From positions 186,001 through 250,000 of the forward strand of contig CADAIP010000004.1 of assembly GCA_902787975.1 (NCBI GenBank): DNA of 64,000 nt. The letters are read 5' to 3'. The translations under genes and the position numbers were made by a program. The notes under the pieces were generated by a model. The model made no database searches. It saw nothing but the letters and a program-made list of their open reading frames with translations, and was not told where the DNA came from. Shown piece by piece: positions 43,679 through 52,752 of this stretch (positions are counted from its first letter, which is position 1; every line of letters starts with the position of its first letter). The stretch is from Oscillospiraceae bacterium. Its GTDB lineage: Bacteria > Bacillota > Clostridia > Saccharofermentanales > Saccharofermentanaceae.

Positions 43679-44956
43679 TCAGTCATAGTAATCAAACTCG
43701 AGCTCGCAAACCTTGACCGTATCTCCTTCTTTGACGCCCATTTTCTTGAGCTCCTCGAAAACACCTTCATTCTCAAGCGTTCTCTGGAAGAAGTTGGTAG
43801 ACTCTGTATCTTCAAAGTTTGTAGAGTTGAAGATCTTGTTGATCCACTTGCCGGTAACTTCAAAGTTGCCGTCCTCATTGATGATGATGTCAAACTTCTT
43901 GCCTTCGTCAAATGTGTATACCTTCTCACCGCCTGAGACGACATCGTGAAGGATCGTAGGCGGAAGCTTGGATACTGTCTCAGTGATCTTGTCAGCAAGT
44001 TCCTCAATGCCGATACGGCCTGCAGCTGAGATTATGTAAACATCTTCATAACCCATCTCTTTGACTGCCTTAACGAAATCCTGTGCTTCCTCGTCAGTGA
44101 TTCCGTCACACTTGTTACCGACAACGATCTGAGGTCTTGAAGCAAGCTCAAGACTGAATTCCTCAAGTTCATTATTGATCGTCTTGAAGTCCTCAATAGG
44201 ATCTCTTCCGTCTGTTCCGGAAAGATCGACAACGTGAACGAGAAGTCTTGTTCTCTCAATATGTCTTAAGAAATCGTGACCAAGTCCGGCACCTTCGTGA
44301 GCATTCTCGATGATTCCCGGAATATCTGCGATTACATATGAGAAATCGTCCTTTGTGACTACGCCCAGAACGGGTTCAAGTGTAGTAAAAGGATAATCTG
44401 CGATCTTCGGCTTAGCTCTTGTAAGGACTGAAAGAAGCGTTGATTTACCTGCATTGGGGAAACCAACAAGACCGCAGTCAGCGATAAGCTTAAGCTCGAT
44501 CGCGAGCTCACGCTCTTCACCGGGTGCGCCCGGTGTCGCGAACTGGGGAGCCTGTCTTACGGAATTTGCATAGTGCATGTTTCCAAGGCCGCCCTTACCG
44601 CCTCTTGCTACAGTGATCTTCTGGCCTTCTTCCGTAAGATCAGCAATGATATCGCCTGTCTGGGCATCCTTTACGACTGTTCCGATCGGAACGCCGATGA
44701 TAAGGTCCTCACCGCGCTTGCCGTACATCTTCTTGCCCATGCCCTTTGCGCCGTTTTCCGCAATGAACTTGTGCTTGAATCTGAAGTTTTGAAGGCTCGT
44801 CAGATTTCTGGCAGCCTGCAGAATAACATTACCGCCGTCGCCACCGTCACCACCGTCGGGTCCGCCGTTGGTAATGTATTTCTCCGTATGGAAGCTGAGT
44901 GCGCCGTTACCGCCGTCGCCGGCCTTAACATAAATCTTGGAATGATCTATAAACAT
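43679..44956 (-). CDS. obgE: GTPase ObgE/CgtA
   Basis: Ribosome-assembly and stress GTPase. The N-terminal Gly-rich Obg domain (AGDGGNGALSFHTEKY, GPDGGDGGDGGNV) is followed by the G domain with G1 GFPNAGKST, G3 DIPG and G4 NKCD, and by a C-terminal OCT domain ending in acidic/Tyr residues. ATG 44956 has GAGGGAG 6 nt upstream; an in-frame TTG five codons earlier sits within that site. 425 residues. It closes the rplU-prp-rpmA-obgE operon. Confidence 0.97.
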   Translation of the reverse strand: MFIDHSKIYVKAGDGGNGALSFHTEKYITNGGPDGGDGGDGGNVILQAARNLTSLQNFRFKHKFIAENGAKGMGKKMYGKRGEDLIIGVPIGTVVKDAQTGDIIADLTEEGQKITVARGGKGGLGNMHYANSVRQAPQFATPGAPGEERELAIELKLIADCGLVGFPNAGKSTLLSVLTRAKPKIADYPFTTLEPVLGVVTKDDFSYVIADIPGIIENAHEGAGLGHDFLRHIERTRLLVHVVDLSGTDGRDPIEDFKTINNELEEFSLELASRPQIVVGNKCDGITDEEAQDFVKAVKEMGYEDVYIISAAGRIGIEELADKITETVSKLPPTILHDVVSGGEKVYTFDEGKKFDIIINEDGNFEVTGKWINKIFNSTNFEDTESTNFFQRTLENEGVFEELKKMGVKEGDTVKVCELEFDYYD

Positions 44957-44977
44957 CTGATTCTCCCTCAAAACAAT

Positions 44978-45010
44978 AGCAGTCTGATCGCTATATTGCG
45001 ACAGACTGCT
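44978..45010 (-). promoter_or_regulatory. Strong hairpin between rpmA and obgE
   Basis: AGCAGTCTG plus TCGC pair with GCGA plus CAGACTGCT (13 bp with one bulged A, 6-nt loop TATATT). On the minus strand the stem is followed by ATTGTTTTG, a poor T-run, so it is probably an attenuator that lowers obgE relative to the ribosomal genes. Confidence 0.6.
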
Positions 45011-45039
45011 ACTCTTGGTTTTCCGTTAAATACCCTAAA

Positions 45040-45321
45040 TCAGGCTACAGGATAAACGCTAACCTGCTTCTTATCCTTGCCCATACGCTCATACTTGACC
45101 TTACCGTCAATCAAAGCGAAAAGAGTATCATCAGATCCGATACCAACGTTTGTGCCGGGATGGATCTTTGTACCACGCTGTCTAACAAGGATATTGCCGG
45201 CCAGAACTGACTGTCCGTCACCCTTCTTCGCTCCTAATCTCTTGGACTGGGATTCACGGCCGTTCTTGGTGGAACCCATACCTTTCTTATGTGCGAAGAG
45301 CTGTAAATTAAACTTAATCAT
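45040..45321 (-). CDS. rpmA: 50S ribosomal protein L27 with cleavable N-terminal extension
   Basis: 93 residues. The conserved [21 protein letters not shown] segment, which reaches the peptidyl-transferase centre, is preceded by MIKFNLQLF. In Firmicutes such extensions are removed by Prp, whose gene is next door, cutting after the Phe. The remainder is standard L27. Confidence 0.97.
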   Translation of the reverse strand: MIKFNLQLFAHKKGMGSTKNGRESQSKRLGAKKGDGQSVLAGNILVRQRGTKIHPGTNVGIGSDDTLFALIDGKVKYERMGKDKKQVSVYPVA

Positions 45322-45323
45322 AA

Positions 45324-45695
45324 TTACACCTCCGGTGTTTTTGAATGAATTATCTCTACGTACCTGTTCTTACTGTCGTTATAATCTCTGGCGATACCGA
45401 TAAGACCTAACTCGCAAGTTCTCATTATTACCTGAGCCCTGCCCTTTGTCTCATCGTCACCTAAGTCCGGAACCGTTATCCTTAAGTTGACATCTTCTGT
45501 GCCCTCATTGCTGATACGGAAGAAAGATTCGCTGTCATAACCGCAAATATCTTCCAAGGCGCTTGCTGCAGTAAAAAGAAGTGTTGATACTGCGCTGCAG
45601 ATGATATCTCTGCCGGGATCGTCGTAACCTGCATGCCCGTTGGCATATATGGCGCAGATCCGGGAACCCTCTCTATTGACGATAACGGAAATCAT
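45324..45695 (-). CDS. Ribosomal-processing cysteine protease Prp
   Basis: A 123-residue cysteine protease that removes the N-terminal extension of L27. The catalytic histidine is in NGHAGYD and the cysteine in DIICSAVS, both in their usual positions. It sits between rplU and rpmA with gaps of 6 and 2 nt. Confidence 0.94.
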   Translation of the reverse strand: MISVIVNREGSRICAIYANGHAGYDDPGRDIICSAVSTLLFTAASALEDICGYDSESFFRISNEGTEDVNLRITVPDLGDDETKGRAQVIMRTCELGLIGIARDYNDSKNRYVEIIHSKTPEV

Positions 45696-45701
45696 AAAGA
45701 C

Positions 45702-46004
45702 TTACGCGTTGATAGCCTTGATAAGTACACGTGTGTAAGGCTGTCTGTGGCCATTCTTTCTTCTGTAGCCCTTCTTAGCCTTGTACTTAGAGACGATAAC
45801 CTTCTTGTTTCTTCCCTGCTTTACGATCTCACCGGTTACAGTAGCCTTTACATCACCAGCTACGATACCCTTGTCATCAGATACTGCAAGTACTTCATCG
45901 AAAGTAACCTGGCTGCCAGCCTCACCTTCAAGCTTCTCTACGAAGATCTCATCGTCAACAGAAACCTTGTACTGCTTGCCGCCTGTCTTAATTACTGCGT
46001 ACAT
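45702..46004 (-). CDS. rplU: 50S ribosomal protein L21
   Basis: 100 residues, typical L21: [14 protein letters not shown] at the start, [19 protein letters not shown] at the end. It is the first gene of the operon. AGGAGG lies 6 nt from the ATG. Confidence 0.98.
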   Translation of the reverse strand: MYAVIKTGGKQYKVSVDDEIFVEKLEGEAGSQVTFDEVLAVSDDKGIVAGDVKATVTGEIVKQGRNKKVIVSKYKAKKGYRRKNGHRQPYTRVLIKAINA

Positions 46005-46096
46005 ATTCGTTCCTCCTGTTCTTCCAGTCTCGCTGCTTAAACCAAGGCAGCGCCTCTAAAAAAGCGCATTTAAAAGAGCCCGTTGCATGCGGTCAC
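46005..46096 (-). promoter_or_regulatory. Probable L21 leader RNA
   Basis: The 90-nt untranslated leader of rplU has potential stems, among them GCTGC...GCAGC near its 3' end just before the ribosome binding site. Firmicutes commonly have a structured L21 leader here that serves autoregulation. The match to the known family was not computed. Confidence 0.5.
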
Positions 46097-46102
46097 CGAC
46101 GT

Positions 46103-46131
46103 ATAATAAACCACGTGCCATGCAAAGTCAA
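46103..46131 (-). promoter_or_regulatory. Sigma-A promoter of rplU-prp-rpmA-obgE
   Basis: Minus strand TTGACT (46131-46126), 17-bp spacer, TATTAT (46108-46103). Confidence 0.8.
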
Positions 46132-46167
46132 CAATTATTCTTATAAATAGAGAGGTTTTCGACTGTT

Positions 46168-47727
46168 TTAACCCGCAATGAGCACGATAAGTGCTGCCGC
46201 TATACCGAACAGGAGGCCCGTGACCTCGTAAAAATCAGATACGCGCTTGATCGGGATGACGCATCCGAAAGGCACGATTCCCAATGCAATGCCTGCAAGA
46301 GATGCCCTTAAAATCTCCTCATTCTTCTGGATCAGACCCATTATCAGCATAACTACCGGAGGGATAAGAACCTCAATAAAATACATCGGGCTTCCGAAAT
46401 AAGCCGAAGGACCCATTCCGGAGAACCTGGATTTCTTGTCTGCAAAGATCAAAGCCACAGCCGAAAGACTCATCAGAACAAAAACTATGAGTGCTGCTAT
46501 GGGATTGATGTCATCCTTCAACGTATTCTCGACATTCGTGAGATTGAGCGCGGCACCTGCAAGGATCATAAGCTCGAGAATGCCCGTGACGGTTGATGCA
46601 ATGAAGATCGTAAAGCCGTAATCTTTCCTTGCGTATTTAACCTTGTTGGACAACAGAAGCTTGATCTGGGCGAGAGCCATGAGCGCAATGAGCAGGATCG
46701 GAGAATAAAGAGCCAGGTATGTGGAAACAAATCCCCACTGGGGAATAAATGTCGTGACAGCTCCGCAAAGCGCGATCCAGCCTGAAACACCAAGGAAAAT
46801 GATCGCTCCGAGGCTGTCTCTTCCCTTGAGATCCCTTGCACCCTTATCAGGAAGAGATACGGGAACCATAAACAGGAACAGTGCAAGAAGTGCGACTGAC
46901 ATGAACAAAGCAAAAGCAATTCCTGCCGTCCACAGCATAACTTTCGTGGAAGAATATGTGTTTCCGTATGTTGTACCGAGATACTGGGCAAGCTCACCCT
47001 GGAATGAAGGTGATGCCAAAAGACCTGAGAGTGTAACTTTCATTGAAGTCAGCGAAAGATATCTCATCTGGTTAGGTGAAATATAGACCTTTGACGGAAA
47101 AATCTTTCCTCTCTGGGTAGGATGTCCGTACATTGTGTCTACGCCGGAGATCTTCTCGAAGATCATCTGGGGACCGCTTAAGTCTGTTGTGGATTTTGCT
47201 TTATTCTCAAATCCGAAAACCGCACAGGGAACGCCGGGGTAATCGCTTGTATAACCTTCAAGCGCAATATTTCCGGGATACTCGGGATCAATCAGGACAT
47301 AGCCTGCTATCTTGCCCTTGTCTGAATCGAGAAGATCATTCATTACCTTAAAGGAATCACTTCCGATGGCACAGACAACAACTTCTTTGTCCTTGTATTC
47401 TTCGGGAAGCGTATAGAAAAAATCGGGCTTGGAACTGCGCTTGTCAGGATCGATGACCTCATAATTAAAACCCGCAGCAGCAAGGCTGTTTCTCATGGAA
47501 ACACGGGGGATCGTGGTGCCGTCGGAATAAATGAGCAATGTCTTATTGGTATTCTTTGCAACGTTAAGAGTCATTGCATACATAAGGAACATCGAAGCTG
47601 CCAGCAGAAAAGACAAAGCCAGAACAACCCATGCAACTTTGGGTATCTTTGTAGGCCTCAGTTTACGGAAACCGTACTGGGGAGCTATCTTTTCTTCAGC
47701 CTGTCTGTCCGAATTCTTCTTCATCAT
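46168..47727 (-). CDS. Multispanning membrane protein of unknown function
   Basis: A 519-residue protein. One span near 30-52, an extracytoplasmic domain of about 200 residues (55-260) with a Rossmann-like alternation (LLIYSDGTTIP, VVVCAIGSDSF, GYVLIDPEYPG), then about eight spans to the C-terminus. The order is that of a soluble sensor or hydrolase-like domain fused to a membrane domain. It starts 3 nt after murC without a ribosome binding site, so it is probably translated by re-initiation. This suggests an envelope role, but no family is recognised. Confidence 0.75.
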   Translation of the reverse strand: MMKKNSDRQAEEKIAPQYGFRKLRPTKIPKVAWVVLALSFLLAASMFLMYAMTLNVAKNTNKTLLIYSDGTTIPRVSMRNSLAAAGFNYEVIDPDKRSSKPDFFYTLPEEYKDKEVVVCAIGSDSFKVMNDLLDSDKGKIAGYVLIDPEYPGNIALEGYTSDYPGVPCAVFGFENKAKSTTDLSGPQMIFEKISGVDTMYGHPTQRGKIFPSKVYISPNQMRYLSLTSMKVTLSGLLASPSFQGELAQYLGTTYGNTYSSTKVMLWTAGIAFALFMSVALLALFLFMVPVSLPDKGARDLKGRDSLGAIIFLGVSGWIALCGAVTTFIPQWGFVSTYLALYSPILLIALMALAQIKLLLSNKVKYARKDYGFTIFIASTVTGILELMILAGAALNLTNVENTLKDDINPIAALIVFVLMSLSAVALIFADKKSRFSGMGPSAYFGSPMYFIEVLIPPVVMLIMGLIQKNEEILRASLAGIALGIVPFGCVIPIKRVSDFYEVTGLLFGIAAALIVLIAG

Positions 47728-47730
47728 ATA

Positions 47731-49179
47731 TCATGAGCAAAGCTCATCTCCCAAAGATCGTATGTCTTCAGGGCCCAGGATCAGGATTATATCACCGGGC
47801 TTGATCAGCTCATCGATCCTCTTCTTAAGTTCTTCCCTGTCTTCATAAAACTCTGAATCACCGCCGCGCTTATTAATCTCATCAGAGATGTCCTTGCTGG
47901 AGATCTCGTGAGTATTGATCTCTCTGTCGGAGAATATCTCGGCGAACAGGACCTTCTTGCAAGGCAGAAGGCTTGTTACGTAATCTTCGAAAAGCATTTT
48001 CGTGCGGTTAAAAGTAAGGGGCTGGAATACAACGAGAATGTCGTTATGCGGCATGTTGGAAGCTGCTTCTATAGTAGCTCTTGCTGCCGTCGGGTGATGT
48101 GCATAATCTACTACGACGTCACAACCCTTGTATTTTCCTTTTACCGTATATCTTCCGTCAGCACCGCTAAAAGTGTTGAGCGCAGTCTGAATAGCAGAAG
48201 CGGATGCGCCGTTAAGGTATGCTGCAGCTGCCGCATTGAGCGCATTTGCAATATTGTGGCTTCCGGGGATGTTGAGTTTTACCTTGATCCTCTCCTCACC
48301 GCCGATCACGATATCGAATTCGGGAAGACCGTTAACAAACTCTATATTCTCTGCAACAAAATCAGCCTTATTCCCTGTTGTTTCACAAACTTCGTTATCA
48401 GTCGCACAAGCAACTATCTGAGGGAATTTGCGTCCTGCCTCATCAAAGTATTCCCTGGCCTCTGCCAAAGATCTTGCAATATGCTTGTCGTGGCCTGATA
48501 CGACAACATATCCGTTATCGTCAACAAGTCTTATGAAGCGCGCGAAAACATCGATCACGTCTTCTATCGTCGGATAGCAGTCAACATGATCGTGATCGAT
48601 ATTCGTGATTACTGCAGTAGTTGATGAGAAATTCAGAAACGAACGGTTGAATTCACAGGCTTCAGAGACCAGAAGATCTTCAGAACCTGCCCTGACAGTA
48701 CCGTTAAAAACATCAAGATCGGCACCGAGATGCACTGTGGGATCAAGACCTGCATCGATCATCATCATCGATAACATCGATGTGGTCGTGGTCTTACCGT
48801 GCGTTCCGGATACATTGATAACGTTCTTGTATGTTCTCGTGAAAGCACCGAGGAACTCTGCCCTGTCAAAGATCTGAAGGCCGAGCTCGGAAGCTCTCTT
48901 AACTTCTTCGTTATGAGGAAGGATCGCTGCCGTCTTAACAAGATAATCCGGCTTGAAATCATCGATGTTAGCTGCGATCTGGTTGTTATAGATCTTGATG
49001 CCCTGGGCTTCCAGGATCTCTGTTCTCTCACCCGGGTGATTGTCAGAACCTCCGACAACAAAACCCGCATGCTTTGCAAGCCTCGCAAGTCCGTTCATCG
49101 ATATTCCGCCGATGCCGATGAAATAGATCCTGGCATCTTTTTTGATATCACTCAATTTAAATGTTTTAGCATCCAACAC
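47731..49179 (-). CDS. murC: UDP-N-acetylmuramate--L-alanine ligase
   Basis: Adds L-Ala to UDP-MurNAc in peptidoglycan synthesis. IYFIGIGGISMNGLA binds UDP, NVSGTHGKTTTTSML is the ATP P-loop, and the Mur ligase C-terminal domain has VVDYAHHPTA. About 482 residues. GTG 49179 is preferred, because GGGAAGTGA, a near-perfect anti-16S match, lies at a good distance; another in-frame GTG at 49188 is too near to it. Confidence 0.95.
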   Translation of the reverse strand: MLDAKTFKLSDIKKDARIYFIGIGGISMNGLARLAKHAGFVVGGSDNHPGERTEILEAQGIKIYNNQIAANIDDFKPDYLVKTAAILPHNEEVKRASELGLQIFDRAEFLGAFTRTYKNVINVSGTHGKTTTTSMLSMMMIDAGLDPTVHLGADLDVFNGTVRAGSEDLLVSEACEFNRSFLNFSSTTAVITNIDHDHVDCYPTIEDVIDVFARFIRLVDDNGYVVVSGHDKHIARSLAEAREYFDEAGRKFPQIVACATDNEVCETTGNKADFVAENIEFVNGLPEFDIVIGGEERIKVKLNIPGSHNIANALNAAAAAYLNGASASAIQTALNTFSGADGRYTVKGKYKGCDVVVDYAHHPTAARATIEAASNMPHNDILVVFQPLTFNRTKMLFEDYVTSLLPCKKVLFAEIFSDREINTHEISSKDISDEINKRGGDSEFYEDREELKKRIDELIKPGDIILILGPEDIRSLGDELCS

Positions 49180-49227
49180 AGATATCACTTCCCTGTTTCT
49201 TATAAATTTCGAAGTAATTCTAACATT

Positions 49228-49713
49228 TTAAGAGCGCATAGCAAAATCGCCGACTACGGCATTTGTAAATGAAATGAGGTCTGAGGACTTAAGTCTTAAC
49301 TGCACTCCTCTTTGTCCTGCACTGACGCACACATCGTCGACGAGTTCTATCATCTCATCGATAAAAGTCCTGTACTGCTTCTTCATTCCGATGGGAGAAC
49401 AACCTCCTCTGATATATCCCGTAACGTTCAAAAGGTCCTTTACGTGGATCATGCTGACGCTCTTGCAGCCTGCAAGCTTTGCCGCTTTCTTAAGATCGAC
49501 CTCGTCATCAACGCAGATGCAAAACACAAGATACTCGCCCTTATCAGATACCGCTGTCAGTGTCTTGAATACTTCCTCGTAAGGAACACCCAGATATTCG
49601 GCGACGTGATGACCATCAAGATCGTTCTCGTCGTACTCGTATTCCTGATATGTATATTCGATCCCTGCTTTGTCGAGGATCCTCATTGCATTGGTCTTTT
49701 TGAATTGAGACAT
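49228..49713 (-). CDS. Cys-tRNA(Pro) deacylase-like protein (YbaK/EbsC)
   Basis: A 161-residue trans-editing-type domain that hydrolyses mischarged aminoacyl-tRNA. Family signatures: KTNAMRILDKAGI at the start, VFKTLTAVSDKGEYLV and the C-terminal YIRGGCSPIGMKKQY. ATG 49713 with AAGGAG upstream; the open frame extends 19 codons further without support. It is divergent from the VOC protein, with a palindrome in the shared region. Confidence 0.92.
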   Translation of the reverse strand: MSQFKKTNAMRILDKAGIEYTYQEYEYDENDLDGHHVAEYLGVPYEEVFKTLTAVSDKGEYLVFCICVDDEVDLKKAAKLAGCKSVSMIHVKDLLNVTGYIRGGCSPIGMKKQYRTFIDEMIELVDDVCVSAGQRGVQLRLKSSDLISFTNAVVGDFAMRS

Positions 49714-49753
49714 AATGTTCTCCTTCACGATTGCTCTGCATATTCTATCTTTA

Positions 49754-49797
49754 TTGCCAAGAGCTTTCAAACTGATAAAATAAACTAATTAGTTTAT
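49754..49797 (+). promoter_or_regulatory. Promoter with 18-bp palindrome upstream of the VOC gene
   Basis: TTGCCA (49754-49759), 16-bp spacer, TAAAAT (49776-49781). The perfect palindrome ATAAACTAATTAGTTTAT (49780-49797) overlaps the -10 and the transcription start, the typical place for a repressor. The binding protein is unknown. Confidence 0.6.
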
Positions 49798-49811
49798 ATC
49801 CGGAGAATAAT

Positions 49812-50651
49812 ATGCTGAACAAAGAATATCCGCAACATGATATGAATCTTGTTTTCGACATGATCGAAAACTCCATCTCCAAGGGCGGCGTACACGACAA
49901 GACCGCCGAAGAAATGAATCTTCTGATGCATCTTTATGCAGGACTTCCCGCCGAAGCTGTCGAACAAGGCATGATGTTCATTCACGGCCGAGCATGCGAG
50001 ATCCCTGCAACTTCAGACATCATACCTCTTCATGTAAGACTCATGAACCTTCTTGAGTACCTCGAAAAGGTTGAGTATTTAAGCGAGGTTCCAAAGACTC
50101 TTTCAAATGAAGAGATCAAGAAGAGAAGCGATATCCTGAATTCTCTCGAAGAACACGAGAAACACTTCGGCACTGCTCTTATGGGTTACCAGTTCAACAT
50201 GGGAACCAATGCACCCAAGGAAGCAAAGGAAGGCGAAGAAGCCGAAGGTCAGAGACTCCTTCTCATGAACAGCCAGGCTGCCGTTTTCGCATGTGAAGAC
50301 ATATACAAGACTGCACTTTTCTACGAAGACAAACTCGGCTTCAAAGCAGTTCACCTGGACGACGAAGCTATGCCTCACATAAAGCTCGTAAGAGATAATA
50401 TCGCCATCGTACTGGTAAAAGGCGAAGGCGCGGTCACAAAACCCATGCGCGAATTTGGAATCGATTACGACATGTACATTTACTGTTCCGAGCCGTTCCT
50501 GCTTCACAATGAAGTTGCTGCAAACGGGATCAAGATAATAGAAGCACTCCCCGAGGCCAAGGAGGCTCAGAAGCAGAATAAGAACCGCCAGTTCGTTTTC
50601 GAAGACATAGACGGCAGACATATCTGTGTATCACAGTATCTGGAAAACTAA
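49812..50651 (+). CDS. Two-domain protein with C-terminal VOC (glyoxalase-like) domain
   Basis: 279 residues. The N-terminal 140 or so residues are helical and not recognised (LVFDMIENSISKGGVHDKTAEE). After an acidic linker (KEAKEGEEAEG) comes a vicinal-oxygen-chelate domain: VFACEDIYKTALFYEDKLGFKAVHLDDEAMPHIKLVRD (landmarks only), ending in FEDIDGRHICVSQ. VOC proteins include glyoxalases and antibiotic-binding resistance proteins. CGGAG lies before the ATG. Confidence 0.78.
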   Translation: MLNKEYPQHDMNLVFDMIENSISKGGVHDKTAEEMNLLMHLYAGLPAEAVEQGMMFIHGRACEIPATSDIIPLHVRLMNLLEYLEKVEYLSEVPKTLSNEEIKKRSDILNSLEEHEKHFGTALMGYQFNMGTNAPKEAKEGEEAEGQRLLLMNSQAAVFACEDIYKTALFYEDKLGFKAVHLDDEAMPHIKLVRDNIAIVLVKGEGAVTKPMREFGIDYDMYIYCSEPFLLHNEVAANGIKIIEALPEAKEAQKQNKNRQFVFEDIDGRHICVSQYLEN

Positions 50652-50676
50652 TATCCGGTTTTAACAAGCCTCAAAT

Positions 50677-50713
50677 AAAAAGGGTTCACTTCATTGAAGC
50701 GAACCCTTTTCGT
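50677..50713. terminator. Bidirectional terminator between VOC and DUF4097 genes
   Basis: AAAGGGTTC-A-CTTC and GAAG-C-GAACCCTTT form a 13-bp stem with one mismatch and a 3-nt loop; TTTT follows on each strand. Confidence 0.85.
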
Positions 50714-50731
50714 TTATGAAACTATCTGAAC

Positions 50732-51796
50732 TTATACTTTGTGGAAGCTTACGTCACCTGATGAACACTGGATGTTCATGTCAGCTGTGCCGTTGCCGTT
50801 AATGTAGTTCTTGCCGTCCTTTGTGAAAGGAAGTTCGTAGTTGAACTCTCCGCTTGAGATATTTGCGTGAACAGTAACATCTGAATCTTCAGGAATGCTG
50901 ATCTCGATTCCGCCGGAGCTGCAGCTGATGCTTGAAATTTCAGGGACGATGCCGAGGCTGATAGCGGAATGACCGCTGGATGCCTTTGTGGTAAGATCCT
51001 TTATCTCATCTGCATCAAGAGTAATGCCGCCTGAACTTACATCTACGTTAAGTGTATTGACTGTACCCAACATAGCGGTAACTCCGCCTGAAGAAGAATG
51101 GATCTTAGCCTGATCTATCGTGCCGTTCTGCATGATGCTGATCTTGCCTGAAGAAGAATCAATATCGAAAGACTTGCAGTCACCGTCGTGATTGATAGCG
51201 ATAGTACCTGAAGATGCCTTGACCTTTACGGAATCGCTGTTGCCGCGCTGTGTAAGACCGACATTTCCTGAAGAAGACTTCACTTCAATATCCGTTGCAG
51301 TGCAGTCAATATCCATGTTGCCTGATGAAGCATATGAATACAGATTCTCTGTGGTGAAACCGTTCAGATCGATGCAACCGGAAGACACTTCGATTACGAA
51401 GTCATCCAATTCCTGAGCTTCAGGAATCGTGATCTCAAGGCTCTTCTCGATCTTGCTGAAGTTGATCGACTTGGTTGAGACGCAGTATCTGACATAGAGT
51501 GTGTCACCGTCTACCCATGTGTGGACCTGGTGGTCGGCATCGATATCAGTGTTGGCAGTCTCATCCACCTTAATGATGTCAGTGTCTGTACCCCTGACCT
51601 TTACGTCGCCTGCGAGGTAATCGATGTTGAGCTTTGTGATCGTATCGTCGATCTCACGGTCGCCTGCAGTGTACTTGTCAGCATTCTCATACTGATAACT
51701 TACTGTGTTGATCAGACCAAACGAGCAGCCTGTTAAGCAAAGTGTTGAAGGTACGATGAGAGCCATTGCTCCTGCTACTAAAAATTTTGTGTTCAT
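50732..51796 (-). CDS. DUF4097-type lipoprotein with SSG repeats
   Basis: A 354-residue lipoprotein with a signal peptide and lipobox CLTGCS. From about 130 onward it is built of some eleven repeats of 16-22 residues, each marked by Ser-Ser-Gly followed by a short beta strand (SSGNMDID, SSGTIAI, SSGKISI, SSGGITL and so on), the layout of a right-handed beta solenoid. It is the last gene of the ECF sigma operon and overlaps the anti-sigma stop by one base (TAATG). Probably a surface stress protein; the function is unknown. Confidence 0.88.
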   Translation of the reverse strand: MNTKFLVAGAMALIVPSTLCLTGCSFGLINTVSYQYENADKYTAGDREIDDTITKLNIDYLAGDVKVRGTDTDIIKVDETANTDIDADHQVHTWVDGDTLYVRYCVSTKSINFSKIEKSLEITIPEAQELDDFVIEVSSGCIDLNGFTTENLYSYASSGNMDIDCTATDIEVKSSSGNVGLTQRGNSDSVKVKASSGTIAINHDGDCKSFDIDSSSGKISIMQNGTIDQAKIHSSSGGVTAMLGTVNTLNVDVSSGGITLDADEIKDLTTKASSGHSAISLGIVPEISSISCSSGGIEISIPEDSDVTVHANISSGEFNYELPFTKDGKNYINGNGTADMNIQCSSGDVSFHKV

Positions 51797-52752
51797 TATT
51801 TCTTTCCTCCCTTATTTTTTCCAACTAAGAAACCGATTCCGGCAATTACGAGTCCTATAACAACGAAAGTCAAAGGCGGCACTGATACACCGGAAGAATA
51901 AGTAACGCCTGTCCTTGAAATGCTTGCTTCTGCAGCAGGTCCGAGAACCGAGATAAGGCTCGTCAAAGCGCCTGCAGATGCAATGCAAAGACCTGTCTTA
52001 ACGCAAGCGTTGAAGCGCAGATATCTGATGATCGCAAACATCGCCCAGGCTATTCCGACCAGAGGCATGGAGACTGCAAATGCCATCGGGAAGAATTCCT
52101 TCATTCCGGCATAGAAGCCGATTGCGAGCATCATGAGTACGAATGTTGCAGTGTAAGCGCACATTATCGCAAGACCTTTGCGGTTCTTAACATAAGCATT
52201 TACAGGTCTCCTGCTAACGATAAAAGGCGCGAAAAGCACTGTAAGTCCGAAGAGAGTTGCAGATGCTGTAACGAAGAACCAGTTGCCGCCTGAGTAAATG
52301 CAGACAACGCCTAAGAGCAGCATTACGCTTGCAGTAAAAGATGCCATTGTCATGAACATTCTGTTCTCACGGAGCATGAGCGGTACGATTATAACTGATG
52401 CAGCGACCAGGATTCCCGCGAGTACGATAAAGAACCATGTAAGGCCTGCACCTGTTGCGAGGTTAACGATAAGGCATACGAGGATCGGTATAGAGAATAT
52501 CAATCCGATAATGCTTCCTGCCAGAGCGCTCTTTCTCTTAAAAAACTTGGCCTGGGTTCCGATTACTTCTTCTTTTTCCTTTACGATCTTTTCATCTATC
52601 GTAACGTCATTCAGACTGTTTAACATCTTTTTGCAGTCCGGACATTCAGCCAGATGCTCTTCTACGATCTTTCTGCTTGCTTCGCTGCAGATTTCGTCTT
52701 TATATAACGGAAGAAGATCTGAGATCAAATCACAACTATATTTCATTTTCAT
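51796..52752 (-). CDS. Membrane anti-sigma factor with zinc-finger domain
   Basis: 318 residues. The first 45 form a ZAS-type zinc-binding anti-sigma domain with CSEASRKIVEEHLAECPDC, the HxxxCxxC arrangement that binds ECF sigma factors. From about 70 on there are roughly eight membrane spans. It overlaps the sigma gene by 17 nt and the DUF4097 gene by one base, so the three are tightly coupled. Confidence 0.9.
   Translation of the reverse strand: MKMKYSCDLISDLLPLYKDEICSEASRKIVEEHLAECPDCKKMLNSLNDVTIDEKIVKEKEEVIGTQAKFFKRKSALAGSIIGLIFSIPILVCLIVNLATGAGLTWFFIVLAGILVAASVIIVPLMLRENRMFMTMASFTASVMLLLGVVCIYSGGNWFFVTASATLFGLTVLFAPFIVSRRPVNAYVKNRKGLAIMCAYTATFVLMMLAIGFYAGMKEFFPMAFAVSMPLVGIAWAMFAIIRYLRFNACVKTGLCIASAGALTSLISVLGPAAEASISRTGVTYSSGVSVPPLTFVVIGLVIAGIGFLVGKNKGGKK

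Noticed and set aside
51100..51400. Short direct DNA repeats suspected to be a CRISPR array
   Set aside because: The periodic GCCTGAAGAAGA-like words are the codons of the Ser-Ser-Gly repeats in the DUF4097 lipoprotein.
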